Shown in pieces: positions 8,312-18,176 of a DNA stretch of 64,000 nt. The notes beneath the pieces are model-generated. The model saw only the letters and a program-made list of their open reading frames with translations, searched no databases and was not told the origin of the DNA. The position numbers and the translations under genes are program-made. Numbering within the stretch: position 1 is the first letter of the stretch; every line of letters starts with the position of its first letter. Source of the DNA: Janthinobacterium tructae (GTDB lineage: Bacteria > Pseudomonadota > Gammaproteobacteria > Burkholderiales > Burkholderiaceae_D); contig NZ_CP041185.1 in NCBI RefSeq assembly GCF_006517255.1, positions 1,674,001 through 1,738,000 of the forward strand, given 5' to 3'.

Positions 8312-9994
8312 TCAATACTCGCGCAGGGCGCGCGCCAGGATGGCCGCGCAATCGGTGCCCGCCGGCAAGCGGCCATACGCGCCGCCCGGCGCTTGCACCA
8401 GCCGCGACTGCAGGAAGGCCTGCGCGATGAAGGGCGGCGCATGGCGCAGCAGCAAGGCGGCCTGCACGGCCAGCACGATGCGCTCAGATAATTGCCTGGC
8501 GCCAAATTCATCCGTTTGCGGCCCGTCCAGGTCGGCCAGCAGGCGCGTCCGGTACTCTGCAAAGGCAGCGTCGGCATCGCCGGCCAGCGCCAGCTCGGCC
8601 GCCAGCGCGTCGCGCGCGGCCGGCGACTTGCCGAAGGCGCGCAAGACGTCGAGGCACATGACGTTGCCCGAACCTTCCCAGATCGAGTTGACGGGCAGCT
8701 CACGGTACAGGCGCGCCAGCGGCGCGTCTTCCACATAGCCGGTGCCGCCCAGCACCTCCATGGCTTCCGCGCCGAAGCCGGGACCGCGCTTGCAGATCCA
8801 GTACTTGCCGGCCGGCGTGAGCACGCGCGCCAGCATCGCTTGGCCTGCATCATCCTTTTCATCGAAACAGCGGGCCAGGCGCAGGGCAAAGGCCGTGGCG
8901 GCTTCCGATTCGAGCGCCAGGTCGGCCAGCACGTTTTGCATCAATGGCTGCCCGGCCAGCGGCTTGCCGAACACGGCCCGCTGGCGCGCATGGTGCAGCG
9001 CCTGCGTCAGGGCGGCGCGCATGATGCCGCTGCTGCCCAGCACGCAATCGAGGCGCGTATGGCTGGCCATTTCCAGGATGGTGGGAATGCCCCGCCCCGG
9101 CTGCCCCACGAGCCAGCCGTAGGCATTGGTAAATTCCACTTCCGACGAGGCATTCGAGCGGTTGCCCAGCTTATCCTTCAGGCGCTGCACGCGGATGGCA
9201 TTGCGGCTGCCGTCGGGCAGGTAGCGGGGCAAAAAGAAACAGGACAATCCCCCCTCTTCCGCCTGCGCCAGGATCAGATGGGCGTCGCACTGCGGCGCCG
9301 AAAAAAACCATTTGTGGCCGACGATGCACCAGGCGCCGCCAGCCTCGTCGCCGAACAGGACCCGCGCCTCGGCCGGCGGCACGGGCACGGCGCGCGTAGT
9401 GTTGCTGCGCACGTCCGAGCCGCCCTGCTTTTCCGTCATGCCCATGCCGATCAGGGCGCCGCGTTTCTGTTCCACGGGCAGGGAGCGGGGATCGTATTCG
9501 CGCGAGAGGATTTTCGGCAGCCAGCGCGCAGCGATGTGCGGCAGATCAAGCGCCTGGCGCAAGGCCGGCACCGAGGCATACGTCATCGTCACGGGACACT
9601 GCGTGCCGTTTTCCACCTGTCCTACTAATAGATAGGCGGCCGCACGCGCCACCTGGGCACCGGGGCCCGGTGACGCCCAGGGCGCAGCGTGCGCGCCGGC
9701 GCCCACGAGGATGGCCATCAGCTCATGCCAGGCCGGATGGAACAGCACCTCGTCGATGCGGCGCCCGGCCCGGTCAAACTGCTGCAGCTCGGGCGTGTGG
9801 ATATTGGCCAGGCGCGCCAGCGCATACGTCTCGGCACGGCCCAGTTTCTCGCCCAGCGCGTCGAGCTCCTGCCGCGCCGCGCCGCCGCCCTCGCGCAGCA
9901 GCGCTTCGACCAGCGCCGGGTCGCAGGCGAACAGATTGACGTTTTCAAACGGCGTGGCCTGGTTGAAAACTTCATGCGTGTCAAAAGCATTCAT
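8312..9994 (-). CDS. AidB-like acyl-CoA dehydrogenase family flavoprotein
   Basis: 560 residues, longer than ordinary acyl-CoA dehydrogenases (about 380) and close to AidB (541). The N-terminal extension and [13 protein letters not shown] start resemble AidB. The flavin region is seen as [20 protein letters not shown], then [15 protein letters not shown], and the helical C-terminal domain as [16 protein letters not shown] with [21 protein letters not shown]. coli AidB is induced on alkylation damage and binds DNA; whether this homologue does so is unknown. The start ATG at 9994 has GGGAG 5 bases upstream; the frame stays open 20 codons further without support. Confidence 0.85.
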   Translation of the reverse strand: MNAFDTHEVFNQATPFENVNLFACDPALVEALLREGGGAARQELDALGEKLGRAETYALARLANIHTPELQQFDRAGRRIDEVLFHPAWHELMAILVGAGAHAAPWASPGPGAQVARAAAYLLVGQVENGTQCPVTMTYASVPALRQALDLPHIAARWLPKILSREYDPRSLPVEQKRGALIGMGMTEKQGGSDVRSNTTRAVPVPPAEARVLFGDEAGGAWCIVGHKWFFSAPQCDAHLILAQAEEGGLSCFFLPRYLPDGSRNAIRVQRLKDKLGNRSNASSEVEFTNAYGWLVGQPGRGIPTILEMASHTRLDCVLGSSGIMRAALTQALHHARQRAVFGKPLAGQPLMQNVLADLALESEAATAFALRLARCFDEKDDAGQAMLARVLTPAGKYWICKRGPGFGAEAMEVLGGTGYVEDAPLARLYRELPVNSIWEGSGNVMCLDVLRAFGKSPAARDALAAELALAGDADAAFAEYRTRLLADLDGPQTDEFGARQLSERIVLAVQAALLLRHAPPFIAQAFLQSRLVQAPGGAYGRLPAGTDCAAILARALREY

Positions 9995-10390
9995 GGGAGT
10001 CTCCCGCGATTTGTTATCATGGCGCCCTGACTGTCGCTGGCGCACCGTCAACACCGTCTGTCAGCCAGACTAGCGTAAAGCGCATGGCGGGGCAAGCGCG
10101 CCAGTGAAAGCAATTGCCGATAAATGTTTCCATGGGGAACGAAAATGCCTGCGTGTGTCGCGCAGCATGATTTTTTTCATGGAAGGCAGGAATATTTACA
10201 AAACCTGAAGCAATGTTGCTTTATTTCATGTAATCGAATGCTTTTCAATGATACATTTCGTGTGGATCGCATTCCGATAGTTGCCCTCCGGCCCGCTATG
10301 GCGCGCGTAGCGCACGATGCACTCTTTCCGTTGGCGCCCTGCCCTGCAGCGTGCGCCGGCACTGATCACAAAAAGGTAAAAGCCAGCACG
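9995..10390. other. Divergent intergenic region
   Basis: These 396 bases separate the divergent AidB-like gene and the PAS-GGDEF-EAL gene. The part from about 10120 to 10270 is more A-T rich than its surroundings and probably carries the promoter of the rightward operon. An open frame continues leftward from the GGDEF gene to 10124 but codes for nothing recognisable. No repeat or terminator is seen. Confidence 0.5.
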
Positions 10391-12130
10391 ATGTTTTCCA
10401 GTACCCCATCCGCCGCCCACCGCGAGGCACGCCACGAGTTGGACAACCTCATGGAAGAGGCAGGCGACGTCGTGTTCCGGCTCGATACGGACGGCCTGAT
10501 CCTGTTCGCCAGCAAGCGCGCAGCCACCCTGTTCGGTGCACCCTCAGGCCTGTCCGGCCACTTGCTGCTGCCGCTGGCCGCCGAAGCATCGCGCGCGGCG
10601 CTGCAGGCAGCGCTGGAAGATTCCCTGGAAGAACCGGGCCGCCTGGAAGTGCGCCTGCAAACGCCGGACCAGGAACTCTGGTTCGAGCTGCGCCTGTCTT
10701 CTTATATGAATGCAGCGGGCGTGGCCGAATTGCTGGTAGTCGGGCGCGACACCTCGGCCCAGCACAACACGGAAGAACGCTTGCGCCACATGGCCACGCA
10801 CGATGCGCTGACCGGGCTGCCGAACCGCCTGCTGCTGTCGGACCGCATCCGCATGGTCATTTCCCAGGCGGCCCGTTCGGGCCAGGGTTTTTCCGTCGCT
10901 ACCATCGGCCTCGATGGTTTTAAAAAGGTCAACGATGGCCTGGGCCATCCCGTCGGCGACGCCGTACTGCGCCTGGCCGCCGCGCGCCTGCGCAAGACCC
11001 TGCGCGACAGCGACACCCTGGCGCGCGTGGGCGGCGATGAATTCGTCGCCGTGCTGCCCGGCAGCGCCACCGATGCGCAAATCAAGCTGGTGACGGGCCG
11101 CCTGCTGGCCACCCTGCAGGCGCCGTTCGAAGTCGATGGCCACACGATCTACGTGGGGGCGTCCGTGGGCGTATCGATCTATCCGCTGCACGCGGAAGAT
11201 GAAGTGCGCCTGGTGGCGCTGGCCGATGCGGCCATGTCGCGCGCCAAGGAAACGGGCAAGGCCCGCTGCCTGGTCTACAGCCCGCGCCTGAATGGCCCGT
11301 CGGAACACGATATTTCGCTGGAAGCGGCCATGTTTCACGCCGTGCGCGAAGGCGAGTTTCTGCTGTTTTACCAGCCCATCGTCGATGCGCACACGCGGCA
11401 GATCCAGGGCTTCGAAACCCTGATGCGCTGGAAGCACCCGACCCTGGGTCTGGTGCCGCCCGTGCGTTTCATCCCGATTGCCGAAGCCAATGGCCTGATC
11501 AATCTGCTGGGCGCCTGGGCGCTGAAGGCGGCCTGCGTGCAGCTCAAGCAGTTCCAGGAAGTGGCCAAGCGGCCGCTGTACATCTCCGTCAACATCAGCC
11601 CGCGCCAGTTCCGCAACGACAAATTCCTCGAAGTGCTCGATGACGCCATCGCCTTTTCGGGACTCTCGGGCGAACACCTGGTGCTGGAAATTACCGAAGG
11701 CACGCTGATGATCGACCCCGTGCATGCGGAAACCATCCTCGTCAAGATGACGGAGCGCCGCGCGCGCATCGCCATCGACGATTTCGGCACCGGCTACTCT
11801 TCGCTCGCGTATCTGAAGCGCTTCCCCATTTCGGTACTGAAGATCGACCGTACCTTCATCAAGGACTTGCCCGAATCGAGCAAGGACGCGGCCATCTGCA
11901 ACACCATTCTCGACCTGGCCAAGCATTTGAATTTGTCCGTGGTGGCCGAAGGCGTGGAAACGGAGGCGCAGATGCACTTCATGGAGTCGCGCGGCTGCCA
12001 GTATGTGCAAGGCTATTTGACGGGCAAACCGATGCCGGCCCATGCCGCGCTATCGGCCTTGAGTGAAAAAACCTATGCGGCGCTGGTGCCCACGCCGTCT
12101 GCCTATGAACAGCGCGGAGGGGTGCAATGA
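10391..12130 (+). CDS. PAS-GGDEF-EAL cyclic-di-GMP protein
   Basis: 579 residues with no membrane segment, so a cytosolic signalling protein. A PAS-like domain (about 15-120; AGDVVFRLDTDGLILFA) precedes a GGDEF domain with an intact GGDEF at 214-218 and an RxxD product-inhibition site, RDSD at 205-208, in the correct spacing. The EAL domain has the variant ETL at 342-344 but keeps EITEGTLM, DDFGTGYSSLAYLKRF, LKIDRTF and VVAEGVET, so phosphodiesterase activity is plausible. Both synthesis and breakdown may be possible. It overlaps the HDOD gene by 4 bases (ATGA) and is presumably translated with it. The start chosen is the first ATG with PAS-like sequence after it; 10124 is the far limit. Confidence 0.9.
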   Translation: MFSSTPSAAHREARHELDNLMEEAGDVVFRLDTDGLILFASKRAATLFGAPSGLSGHLLLPLAAEASRAALQAALEDSLEEPGRLEVRLQTPDQELWFELRLSSYMNAAGVAELLVVGRDTSAQHNTEERLRHMATHDALTGLPNRLLLSDRIRMVISQAARSGQGFSVATIGLDGFKKVNDGLGHPVGDAVLRLAAARLRKTLRDSDTLARVGGDEFVAVLPGSATDAQIKLVTGRLLATLQAPFEVDGHTIYVGASVGVSIYPLHAEDEVRLVALADAAMSRAKETGKARCLVYSPRLNGPSEHDISLEAAMFHAVREGEFLLFYQPIVDAHTRQIQGFETLMRWKHPTLGLVPPVRFIPIAEANGLINLLGAWALKAACVQLKQFQEVAKRPLYISVNISPRQFRNDKFLEVLDDAIAFSGLSGEHLVLEITEGTLMIDPVHAETILVKMTERRARIAIDDFGTGYSSLAYLKRFPISVLKIDRTFIKDLPESSKDAAICNTILDLAKHLNLSVVAEGVETEAQMHFMESRGCQYVQGYLTGKPMPAHAALSALSEKTYAALVPTPSAYEQRGGVQ

Positions 12131-13623
12131 ATCCAGATCATTTCACGGTGCCGACACAGCTCGGCAAAAACACCCTGGACCTGCTGTGGGCGCGCACGCG
12201 ACAGCAGGGCGACATGCCCGGCTTCGCGAAAGCCATCAGCGCCATCCTGGGCGCCATGCGCGGCGAGGATGACCACGAATTCGACATCACGCAAACGGTG
12301 CTTTCCGACCCTGTCCTCACGCACAAGGTGCTGCGCCTGGCCAACAGCGGCATGTATTCGGCCTTCGGCCAGCGGGTCAACACTGTCTCGAAGGCCGTGC
12401 TGGTGCTGGGCATCGACGCCATCGGCCACCTGGCGCTGGGACTGAAACTGATCGAGGAGCTGTCGCAGGCCTCGCCCGACTCCGTCAGTGCCCACGTGGA
12501 AATGGAGAAGGCCGTGCTGGCCGGGATGGTGGCGCAGCAAGTGGCCACCAGCGCCGGCAGCCTGCAGGCGGAGCAAGCCGTCGTCTGCTCCATGCTGCAC
12601 ACCCTGGGCCGCATGATGGTGACGTTCTACATGACGGACTTCTGGGCGCGCATGCAGGCGCATGCGGGTCCCGGCAACGAGGCGGCCGCTGCGCGCGAAA
12701 TCCTCGGCCTGTCGCTACAGGAAGTGGGATATGCCACGGCTGCCCACTGGGGCTTGCCGCAGCACCTGATCAACGGCATGCATCCGATGGAGCCGTCGCC
12801 CGACAACGCGCCCGTCAGCGGCGCCGACTGGATGGCAGGACTGTCGACCATGGCGGCGCGCTGCGCCGACTCGCTGTGGCATGACGATGCGGCCGGAGCG
12901 GCGCAGGTGCACGCGCTGATCGATGACTATGCAGGCACCCTGGGCATCGCTGCCGCGGACCTGGTGGTGGCGGTGGACAAGGCGAAGACGATGGCGGCGG
13001 CCGACCTGTCGATCGCACCGCTGTCGAAACCGGCCGAACGGCGCGCGCGCCAGCTGGCCTCGACGCGCATGCGCGCCGAGGGCAACCGCGTGCTGATCGG
13101 CGGCCTGGCCGACCTGCGCAGCGCCATCGGCAGCGCCAGCCCCGGACAGATGGTCTCGATGGCGCTCGAAACACTGCACCAGGGCTTTGATTTTTCGCGC
13201 TCGGTGGCGTTCGTGCGCAACCACCGCGATCATTTGTATTCGGCGCGCATCAGCATGGGCGAAGGCATGGCCGACCTGCAGGATCTGATGGTGTTTGGCG
13301 ACGCGTACGAGCCGAACGTATTCCACGCGGCCCTCAATAGCGACCGCGTGATCTTCATCGACAATGCGCGCGACCCGAAATTTGCCGCCAAGCTGCCGCA
13401 ATGGTGGAAAGCCACCCTGTCGGATGCACGCAGCTTCGTCGTGCTGCCCCTGTCGGCCAACGGCCACCCCACGGGATTCCTGTATGGCGACTGGGACGAC
13501 AGCTTCCCGCCGATTCAATTGAACCAGACGGAATTCAACCTGATCAACGATATCCGGGCCTTGCTGGTGCAGTCGGTGGAGATGCGGCACCAGCTCGAGC
13601 TGGTGGCAAATAAGGTAGCGTGA
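12127..13623 (+). CDS. HDOD domain protein with C-terminal GAF-like domain
   Basis: 498 residues. The N-terminal two-fifths is an HDOD domain: ITQTVLSDPVLTHKVLRLANSGMYS and VNTVSKAVLVLGIDAIGHLALG are typical. HDOD proteins lack the HD metal site and act in signalling complexes. The C-terminal part from about residue 330 (METLHQGFDFSRSVAFVRN, then RSFVVLPLSANGHPTGFLYGD) looks like a GAF sensor domain. It begins inside the stop of the PAS-GGDEF-EAL gene with GGAGG as ribosome binding site, so a functional pair is likely. It may set c-di-GMP output, but the partner and signal are unknown. Confidence 0.88.
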   Translation: MNPDHFTVPTQLGKNTLDLLWARTRQQGDMPGFAKAISAILGAMRGEDDHEFDITQTVLSDPVLTHKVLRLANSGMYSAFGQRVNTVSKAVLVLGIDAIGHLALGLKLIEELSQASPDSVSAHVEMEKAVLAGMVAQQVATSAGSLQAEQAVVCSMLHTLGRMMVTFYMTDFWARMQAHAGPGNEAAAAREILGLSLQEVGYATAAHWGLPQHLINGMHPMEPSPDNAPVSGADWMAGLSTMAARCADSLWHDDAAGAAQVHALIDDYAGTLGIAAADLVVAVDKAKTMAAADLSIAPLSKPAERRARQLASTRMRAEGNRVLIGGLADLRSAIGSASPGQMVSMALETLHQGFDFSRSVAFVRNHRDHLYSARISMGEGMADLQDLMVFGDAYEPNVFHAALNSDRVIFIDNARDPKFAAKLPQWWKATLSDARSFVVLPLSANGHPTGFLYGDWDDSFPPIQLNQTEFNLINDIRALLVQSVEMRHQLELVANKVA

Positions 13624-13638
13624 CAGGAAACGCCAACG

Positions 13639-13738
13639 ATGTTGTCGGATTACGCGGGGCGATGCCCCGCTAATCCGACCTACACACGGCGTGGGTCGTA
13701 GGTCGGATTAGGGCCGCAGGCCCGTAATCCGACAACAT
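13639..13738. repeat. REP-like repeat pair (GTAGGTCGGATTA family)
   Basis: Two palindromic units in tandem. The outer ends ATGTTGTCGGATTACG (13639 on) and CGTAATCCGACAACAT (to 13738) are inverted copies; inside are GCGGGGC-gat-GCCCCGC and GGGCC-gca-GGCCC hairpins plus GTAGGTCGGATTA. The element sits between the convergent HDOD and aroC genes, where it could act as a bidirectional terminator. It belongs to the same family as 6401-6499. Confidence 0.88.
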
Positions 13739-13743
13739 TCAAC

Positions 13744-14838
13744 TTACTTCAACTTCGGCGTATTCACCGACACATCGCCGCACTGCGCGCGGTGCATCAG
13801 GGCGTGGTCGATCAAGACCAGCGCCAGCATGGCTTCGGCGATCGGCGTGGCACGAATGCCCACGCAGGGGTCGTGGCGGCCGAAGGTTTCCACCATCACG
13901 GGATTGCCCTCTTTATCGATCGAGCGGCGTGGCGTGCGGATCGACGACGTCGGCTTGATGGCGATCGAGACGCTGATATCCTGTCCCGTCGAGATACCAC
14001 CGAGTACGCCGCCGGCGTTATTGCCGATAAATCCTTCCGGCGTCAGTTCGTCGCCGTGCTCCGAACCCTTTTGCGCCACCGAATCGAAACCGGCGCCGAT
14101 TTCCACGCCCTTGACGGCATTGATGCCCATCATGGCGTAGGCGATGTCGGCGTCGAGCTTGTCGTAGATGGGCTGGCCCAGTCCGACCGGCACGTTTTGC
14201 GCGATCACGTCGATGCGCGCGCCGATGGAATCGCCATCGCGGCGCAATTGATCCATGGCCGCTTCCATGCGCGCGATCAGGTCCGCGTCGCCGCTGGCGG
14301 CAAAGAAGGGGTTCGCATGCACGTGTTCCCACGACTGGAACGGCACAGGAATGTCGCCCAGCTGGCTCATGCAGCCCTTGAAGGTGGTGCCGTACTGCTG
14401 CAGCAGCCATTTCTTGGCAATCGCCGCCGCGCCCACCACGGGCGCCGTCAGGCGCGCGGAGGAACGACCGCCGCCGCGCGGGTCGCGCACGCCGTATTTA
14501 TGCCAGTAGGTGTAGTCGGCATGGCCGGGGCGAAAGCTTTCCGCGATATTGCCATAGTCCTTGCTGCGCTGGTCTTCATTGCGGATCAGCAGTGCGATGG
14601 GCGTGCCCGTCGTCACGCCCTGGTACACGCCGGAGAGAATTTCTACCGTATCGGACTCCTGGCGCTGCGTCACGTGGCGCGAGGTGCCCGGCTTGCGGCG
14701 GTCCAGTTCGGGCTGGATATCGGCTTCCGACAGGATCAATCCTGGCGGACAGCCATCAATCACGCAGCCGATGGCCGGGCCATGCGATTCGCCGAAAGTG
14801 GTAACAGTAAACAGCTTGCCAAAAGAATTGCCGGACAT
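13744..14838 (-). CDS. aroC: Chorismate synthase
   Basis: 364 residues, normal for the enzyme that turns 5-enolpyruvylshikimate-3-phosphate into chorismate using reduced FMN, last step of the shikimate pathway. The three family signatures are present: [18 protein letters not shown] at the N-terminus, the middle [11 protein letters not shown] region with the tract [14 protein letters not shown], and the C-terminal [14 protein letters not shown] and [17 protein letters not shown]. The start [20 protein letters not shown] matches the family, though no good ribosome binding site is seen in front of it (ACACCTCCTACT precedes the ATG). The frame continues 52 codons upstream without conserved sequence. 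Confidence 0.97.
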   Translation of the reverse strand: MSGNSFGKLFTVTTFGESHGPAIGCVIDGCPPGLILSEADIQPELDRRKPGTSRHVTQRQESDTVEILSGVYQGVTTGTPIALLIRNEDQRSKDYGNIAESFRPGHADYTYWHKYGVRDPRGGGRSSARLTAPVVGAAAIAKKWLLQQYGTTFKGCMSQLGDIPVPFQSWEHVHANPFFAASGDADLIARMEAAMDQLRRDGDSIGARIDVIAQNVPVGLGQPIYDKLDADIAYAMMGINAVKGVEIGAGFDSVAQKGSEHGDELTPEGFIGNNAGGVLGGISTGQDISVSIAIKPTSSIRTPRRSIDKEGNPVMVETFGRHDPCVGIRATPIAEAMLALVLIDHALMHRAQCGDVSVNTPKLK

Positions 14839-15136
14839 AGTAGGAGGTGTGAGGACTGGAAAACTCAATTCTACCAGTCTGCGGGGCATGCCATGCCGCG
14901 AATGCCGCAGCAAGGCCCGATATTCCCGCCCGTCATCAGCATTTTTAAGTCCCGTGTTTTTTTTCATACAAAAAACACCGAATATGAGCCGCAATCATGC
15001 AATAAAAGAAATATTGCTCTACGGAATAGGCTTAAAAAAACATTTTGCTTATTAAATAGCTATATACTTGAATGATGGACCATCAGAAAATGTGCGAGCC
15101 TCGGCAGCACCGGAATGCTACATTTTCGATGCGCCC
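14839..15136. other. Intergenic region before the hairpin repeat, with a first hairpin
   Basis: No gene is seen. The left part is A-T rich (14940-15070) and may carry the promoter for the REC-GGDEF-EAL gene. At 15081-15131 CATCAGAAAATGT and ACATTTTCGATG form an imperfect hairpin with one bulged base; its arm resembles the arm of the next repeat (CATCAGAAATG), so the two structures may be related. Confidence 0.5.
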
Positions 15137-15237
15137 TGAGTGCATCAGAAATGGCCAGGGCTAGGCGCGGCGCCGAAGACAGTACGCAAGTACGGCGAGG
15201 CGCTGCAACAACGCCATTGACATTTCTGATGTGCTCA
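15137..15237. repeat. Long hairpin repeat, family II
   Basis: Outer arms of 17 bases (15137-15153 and 15221-15237) are inverted repeats at 15 positions, with the invariant inner part ATCAGAAATG/CATTTCTGAT. The core has GGCGCGGCGCCGAAGACA, the small palindrome GTACgcaaGTAC at 15182-15193, and CAACAACGCCATTG. It differs in sequence from the repeats at 1401 and 55045 but has the same plan: a hairpin core centred on a GTAC palindrome inside self-complementary arms. Confidence 0.75.
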
Positions 15238-15271
15238 CATCTCGTTCCGAGTCATCCTGGAGAAGCTATAC

Positions 15272-17533
15272 ATGCCCGCACCGATCATCCCCCTTGACGC
15301 TAACAAGGACGATCACGACGACCTGGTATTCCTCGATGAGCAACCAGCGCCGCCGCTGGCCATCGCACCGCGCAGCGTCTGGCGGGTGATGATCATCGAC
15401 GACGATGAAGACGTCCACTCCACCACCACTTTCGCCCTGGGCAACCTGGAAATGCAGCACCGCCCGCTCGAATTCGTGCATGCGTATTCGGCCGGCCAGG
15501 CACGCGAACTGCTCAAGCATGAAGACGACATCGCTGTCATCCTGCTCGACGTGGTGATGGAACAGGATGACGCGGGCCTGCACCTGGTGCGCTACATCCG
15601 CGAAACCCTCAAAATGACGGACGTGCGCATCATCTTGCGCACAGGGCAGCCTGGCTATGCGCCGGAAATCGACGCCATCCGCGACTATGACATCAACGAC
15701 TACAAGACCAAGTCCGAACTGACGCGCATCAAGCTGTTTACCACCGTGACGGCCGCCATCCGCTCGTACGAACAGATACGCTCGATCAGCAACAGCCGGC
15801 GCGGCCTGGACCAGATCGTCCATGCCAGCACGCAGCTGATGGCACTGCACGGCGTGCAAAACTTCTCGGCCGGCGTGCTGGCGCAGATCGCCGACCTGCT
15901 GGACATTCGCGCCGATGGCGTGTTGTGCGTGCAAGAGATGCTGGACAATGGCGGCAAGGAGCTGCTCGTGTCGGCCTGCACGGGCAGCTTTTCCAGCCTG
16001 CCGCACAGCGCCCTGTGCGGCCTGCAAAACCCCCACGTGATGGCGGCCGTCGAGCACACACTGGCGCAGCGGCGCAATGTCTACGCACACGACTACGCCA
16101 CCCTGTATTTCGCGGGCAAGGCCGGCCGCGATGCGACCGCCTACCTGGTCCTGCCGCGCCCCCTCTCGGCCATCGATGAAAGCCTGCTGGAAGTGTTTTG
16201 CAGCAACGTCGCCGTGGGCCTGGACAATGTCGAACTGGTATCGCACCTGCACAACGCCGCCTTCTACGACCAGTTGTCGAAGCTGCCGAACCGCACGCGC
16301 CTGGTGGAAATCCTCGACGCCACCCTGGCCGGGCCTGCGCGCGACGACGCCACCCTGGCGCTGGTCGACCTCGACCACTTTGCCGAGACCAACGACGCGC
16401 TGGGGCACCAGTTCGGCGACACCCTGCTGATTGCCGTGGCGGGCCGATTGCAAACCCAGCTCGGTTCCCAGCTGACGGTGGCGCGCCTGGGCGGCGACAT
16501 CTTTTGCGTGCTGGGCGACTCGTCGCAAGTCAACCCGGCCAAGATCCTGGCCCTGTTCCAGGCGCCGTTCTGCATCGATGGCCAGGATGTGCAGCTGTCG
16601 GCCACCCTGGGCCTGGTGCGGCTGGGCGAACATGCGGGCACGGGCGCCGATGCGCTGAAGGATGCCGATATCGCCCTGAAACGGGCAAAAAGCCAGCAGC
16701 GCGCCGGGCACTTCTATTTTTCGCGCAGCATGGGCATCGAAATCCGCGAAAGAGTCCGCATGATGCATGCGCTGCGCACGGCCTTCAGCCAGGACCAGCT
16801 GTTTGTCGTGTATCAACCGCAGATCGACCTGACCACGCGCCGCCCCGTGGGCGCCGAAGCGCTGCTGCGCTGGCAGACGCCGGACGGCAAGTTCATCTCG
16901 CCCGACCGTTTCATCCCGATTGCCGAGTATTCGGGCATCATCATCGACCTCGGTGAATGGGTGCTGCGCACGGCTTGCCGCGAACTGGTGCTGCTGCGCG
17001 AACAGGGCCACCGCAACTTCGTCATGTCCGTCAACGTGTCGCAAGTGCAGTTCCGCCACCCGCTGTTCCTGGAAATGCTGCGCGTGGCGCTGGAAGAGAC
17101 GCAGGCGCCGCCCGAGTTCATCGAGCTGGAAATCACGGAATCGATGGCCATGGAAGAGCCGGACCTGCTGATCAAGATGTTGTGGCAGATCAAGCAGACG
17201 GGCGTGAGCATCGCCATCGACGACTTCGGCACGGGTTTTTCGTCGCTGTCGTACCTGCAGCGGCTGCAAGTCGACCGCCTGAAAATCGACCGCGCGTTTG
17301 TGACGGAAATTACGGGTTCCGCGCGCGGCAGCAGCATCGCCGAAATGGTCATCCAACTGGGCCGCAACCTGGGCCTGGCCGTGATCGCCGAAGGCGTGGA
17401 AGACGAGCGGCAAGCACAAATTTTGCAGGCGCTGGGCTGCCCCATGGCGCAAGGTTTCCTGTTCGCCCGTCCCATGACGGCCACGGCGCTGAGCACCTGG
17501 CTGAACAACGAGGCGCTGCAGGGCGCGGCATAG
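15272..17533 (+). CDS. Response regulator with degenerate GGDEF and EAL domain
   Basis: 753 residues. A receiver domain (about 36-160) has acidic residues IIDDDED at 41-47 and phospho-acceptor Asp93 in LLDVVM. A GAF-like linker of the DUF3369 type follows (about 180-320; GLDQIVHASTQLM). The GGDEF domain is degenerate: GGDIF at 407-411, so cyclase activity is unlikely. The EAL domain is complete (EAL at 529-531, EITESMAMEE, DDFGTGFSSLSYLQ, LKIDRAF, VIAEGVED), making a phosphorylation-controlled c-di-GMP phosphodiesterase the best guess. GGAGAA precedes the ATG. No kinase gene is adjacent. A terminator follows. Confidence 0.92.
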   Translation: MPAPIIPLDANKDDHDDLVFLDEQPAPPLAIAPRSVWRVMIIDDDEDVHSTTTFALGNLEMQHRPLEFVHAYSAGQARELLKHEDDIAVILLDVVMEQDDAGLHLVRYIRETLKMTDVRIILRTGQPGYAPEIDAIRDYDINDYKTKSELTRIKLFTTVTAAIRSYEQIRSISNSRRGLDQIVHASTQLMALHGVQNFSAGVLAQIADLLDIRADGVLCVQEMLDNGGKELLVSACTGSFSSLPHSALCGLQNPHVMAAVEHTLAQRRNVYAHDYATLYFAGKAGRDATAYLVLPRPLSAIDESLLEVFCSNVAVGLDNVELVSHLHNAAFYDQLSKLPNRTRLVEILDATLAGPARDDATLALVDLDHFAETNDALGHQFGDTLLIAVAGRLQTQLGSQLTVARLGGDIFCVLGDSSQVNPAKILALFQAPFCIDGQDVQLSATLGLVRLGEHAGTGADALKDADIALKRAKSQQRAGHFYFSRSMGIEIRERVRMMHALRTAFSQDQLFVVYQPQIDLTTRRPVGAEALLRWQTPDGKFISPDRFIPIAEYSGIIIDLGEWVLRTACRELVLLREQGHRNFVMSVNVSQVQFRHPLFLEMLRVALEETQAPPEFIELEITESMAMEEPDLLIKMLWQIKQTGVSIAIDDFGTGFSSLSYLQRLQVDRLKIDRAFVTEITGSARGSSIAEMVIQLGRNLGLAVIAEGVEDERQAQILQALGCPMAQGFLFARPMTATALSTWLNNEALQGAA

Positions 17534-17556
17534 GCGCCAGCTTGCATTGACCATGC

Positions 17557-17586
17557 AAAACGCCGGCAGTGCCGGCGTTGTTTTTA
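17557..17586. terminator. Bidirectional terminator
   Basis: AACGCCGGC (17559-17567) and GCCGGCGTT (17571-17579) form a perfect stem, with GCAAAA before and GTTTTT after, between the convergent REC-EAL and CBS genes. Confidence 0.93.
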
Positions 17587-17601
17587 CTGCATTGCGATCG
17601 C

Positions 17602-18048
17602 TTAATCGGTGGTTTCAGCCGGCCAATCGCGGATATACGCTTTCAGCATCTGGTTTTCAAAGCTTTGCGCTTCGAGCACGGCGCGTGCCACGTCGTAGAA
17701 GGAGATGACGCCCAGCAAGGTCTTGGCGTTCAAGACGGGCAGGTAGCGCGCGTGCTTTTCCAGCATGATGCGGCGCACTTCGTTCACTTCCGTATCCGGG
17801 GTGACGGTGATCGGATGGTCATCCATGTGCTTGCGCACGGTGCCGCCGCCGATCTGGCCCGCGTTTTCATGCAGCGCGTTCAACACTTCGCGGAAGGTCA
17901 GCATGCCGACCAGGTCGCCAAATTCCATCACCACCAGCGAACCGATGTCTTTTTCAGCCATGGTATTGGCCGCGTCAAGCAGGGGCTGGTCAGGCGTGAC
18001 CGTATAGAGGATGTTGCCCTTGACTTGGAGAATTTCAGATACTTTCAT
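17602..18048 (-). CDS. CBS domain-pair protein
   Basis: 148 residues made of two CBS domains. CBS1 is about residues 8-62 (ILYTVTPDQPLLDAANTMAEKDIGSLVVMEFGDLVGMLTFREV condensed here), CBS2 about 75-130 (PITVTPDTEVNEVRRIMLEKHARYLPV, GVISFYDVARAVLE). Such stand-alone pairs usually bind adenosine nucleotides and regulate a partner, but no partner is adjacent. AGGACGG precedes the ATG. The gene is monocistronic between a terminator and a divergent-free gap. Confidence 0.92.
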   Translation of the reverse strand: MKVSEILQVKGNILYTVTPDQPLLDAANTMAEKDIGSLVVMEFGDLVGMLTFREVLNALHENAGQIGGGTVRKHMDDHPITVTPDTEVNEVRRIMLEKHARYLPVLNAKTLLGVISFYDVARAVLEAQSFENQMLKAYIRDWPAETTD

Positions 18049-18176
18049 ATTGGCCGTCCTGTCCGCGTGATTGGTATTTTAGTTATTCTAGCCCTTACTG
18101 CGACTGTAGCCTATGCCTGAGGAAAAATCCAGCCTTGCGCGCAATCAAATCAAAGGGGATTGCGCGCCACTTTCCA

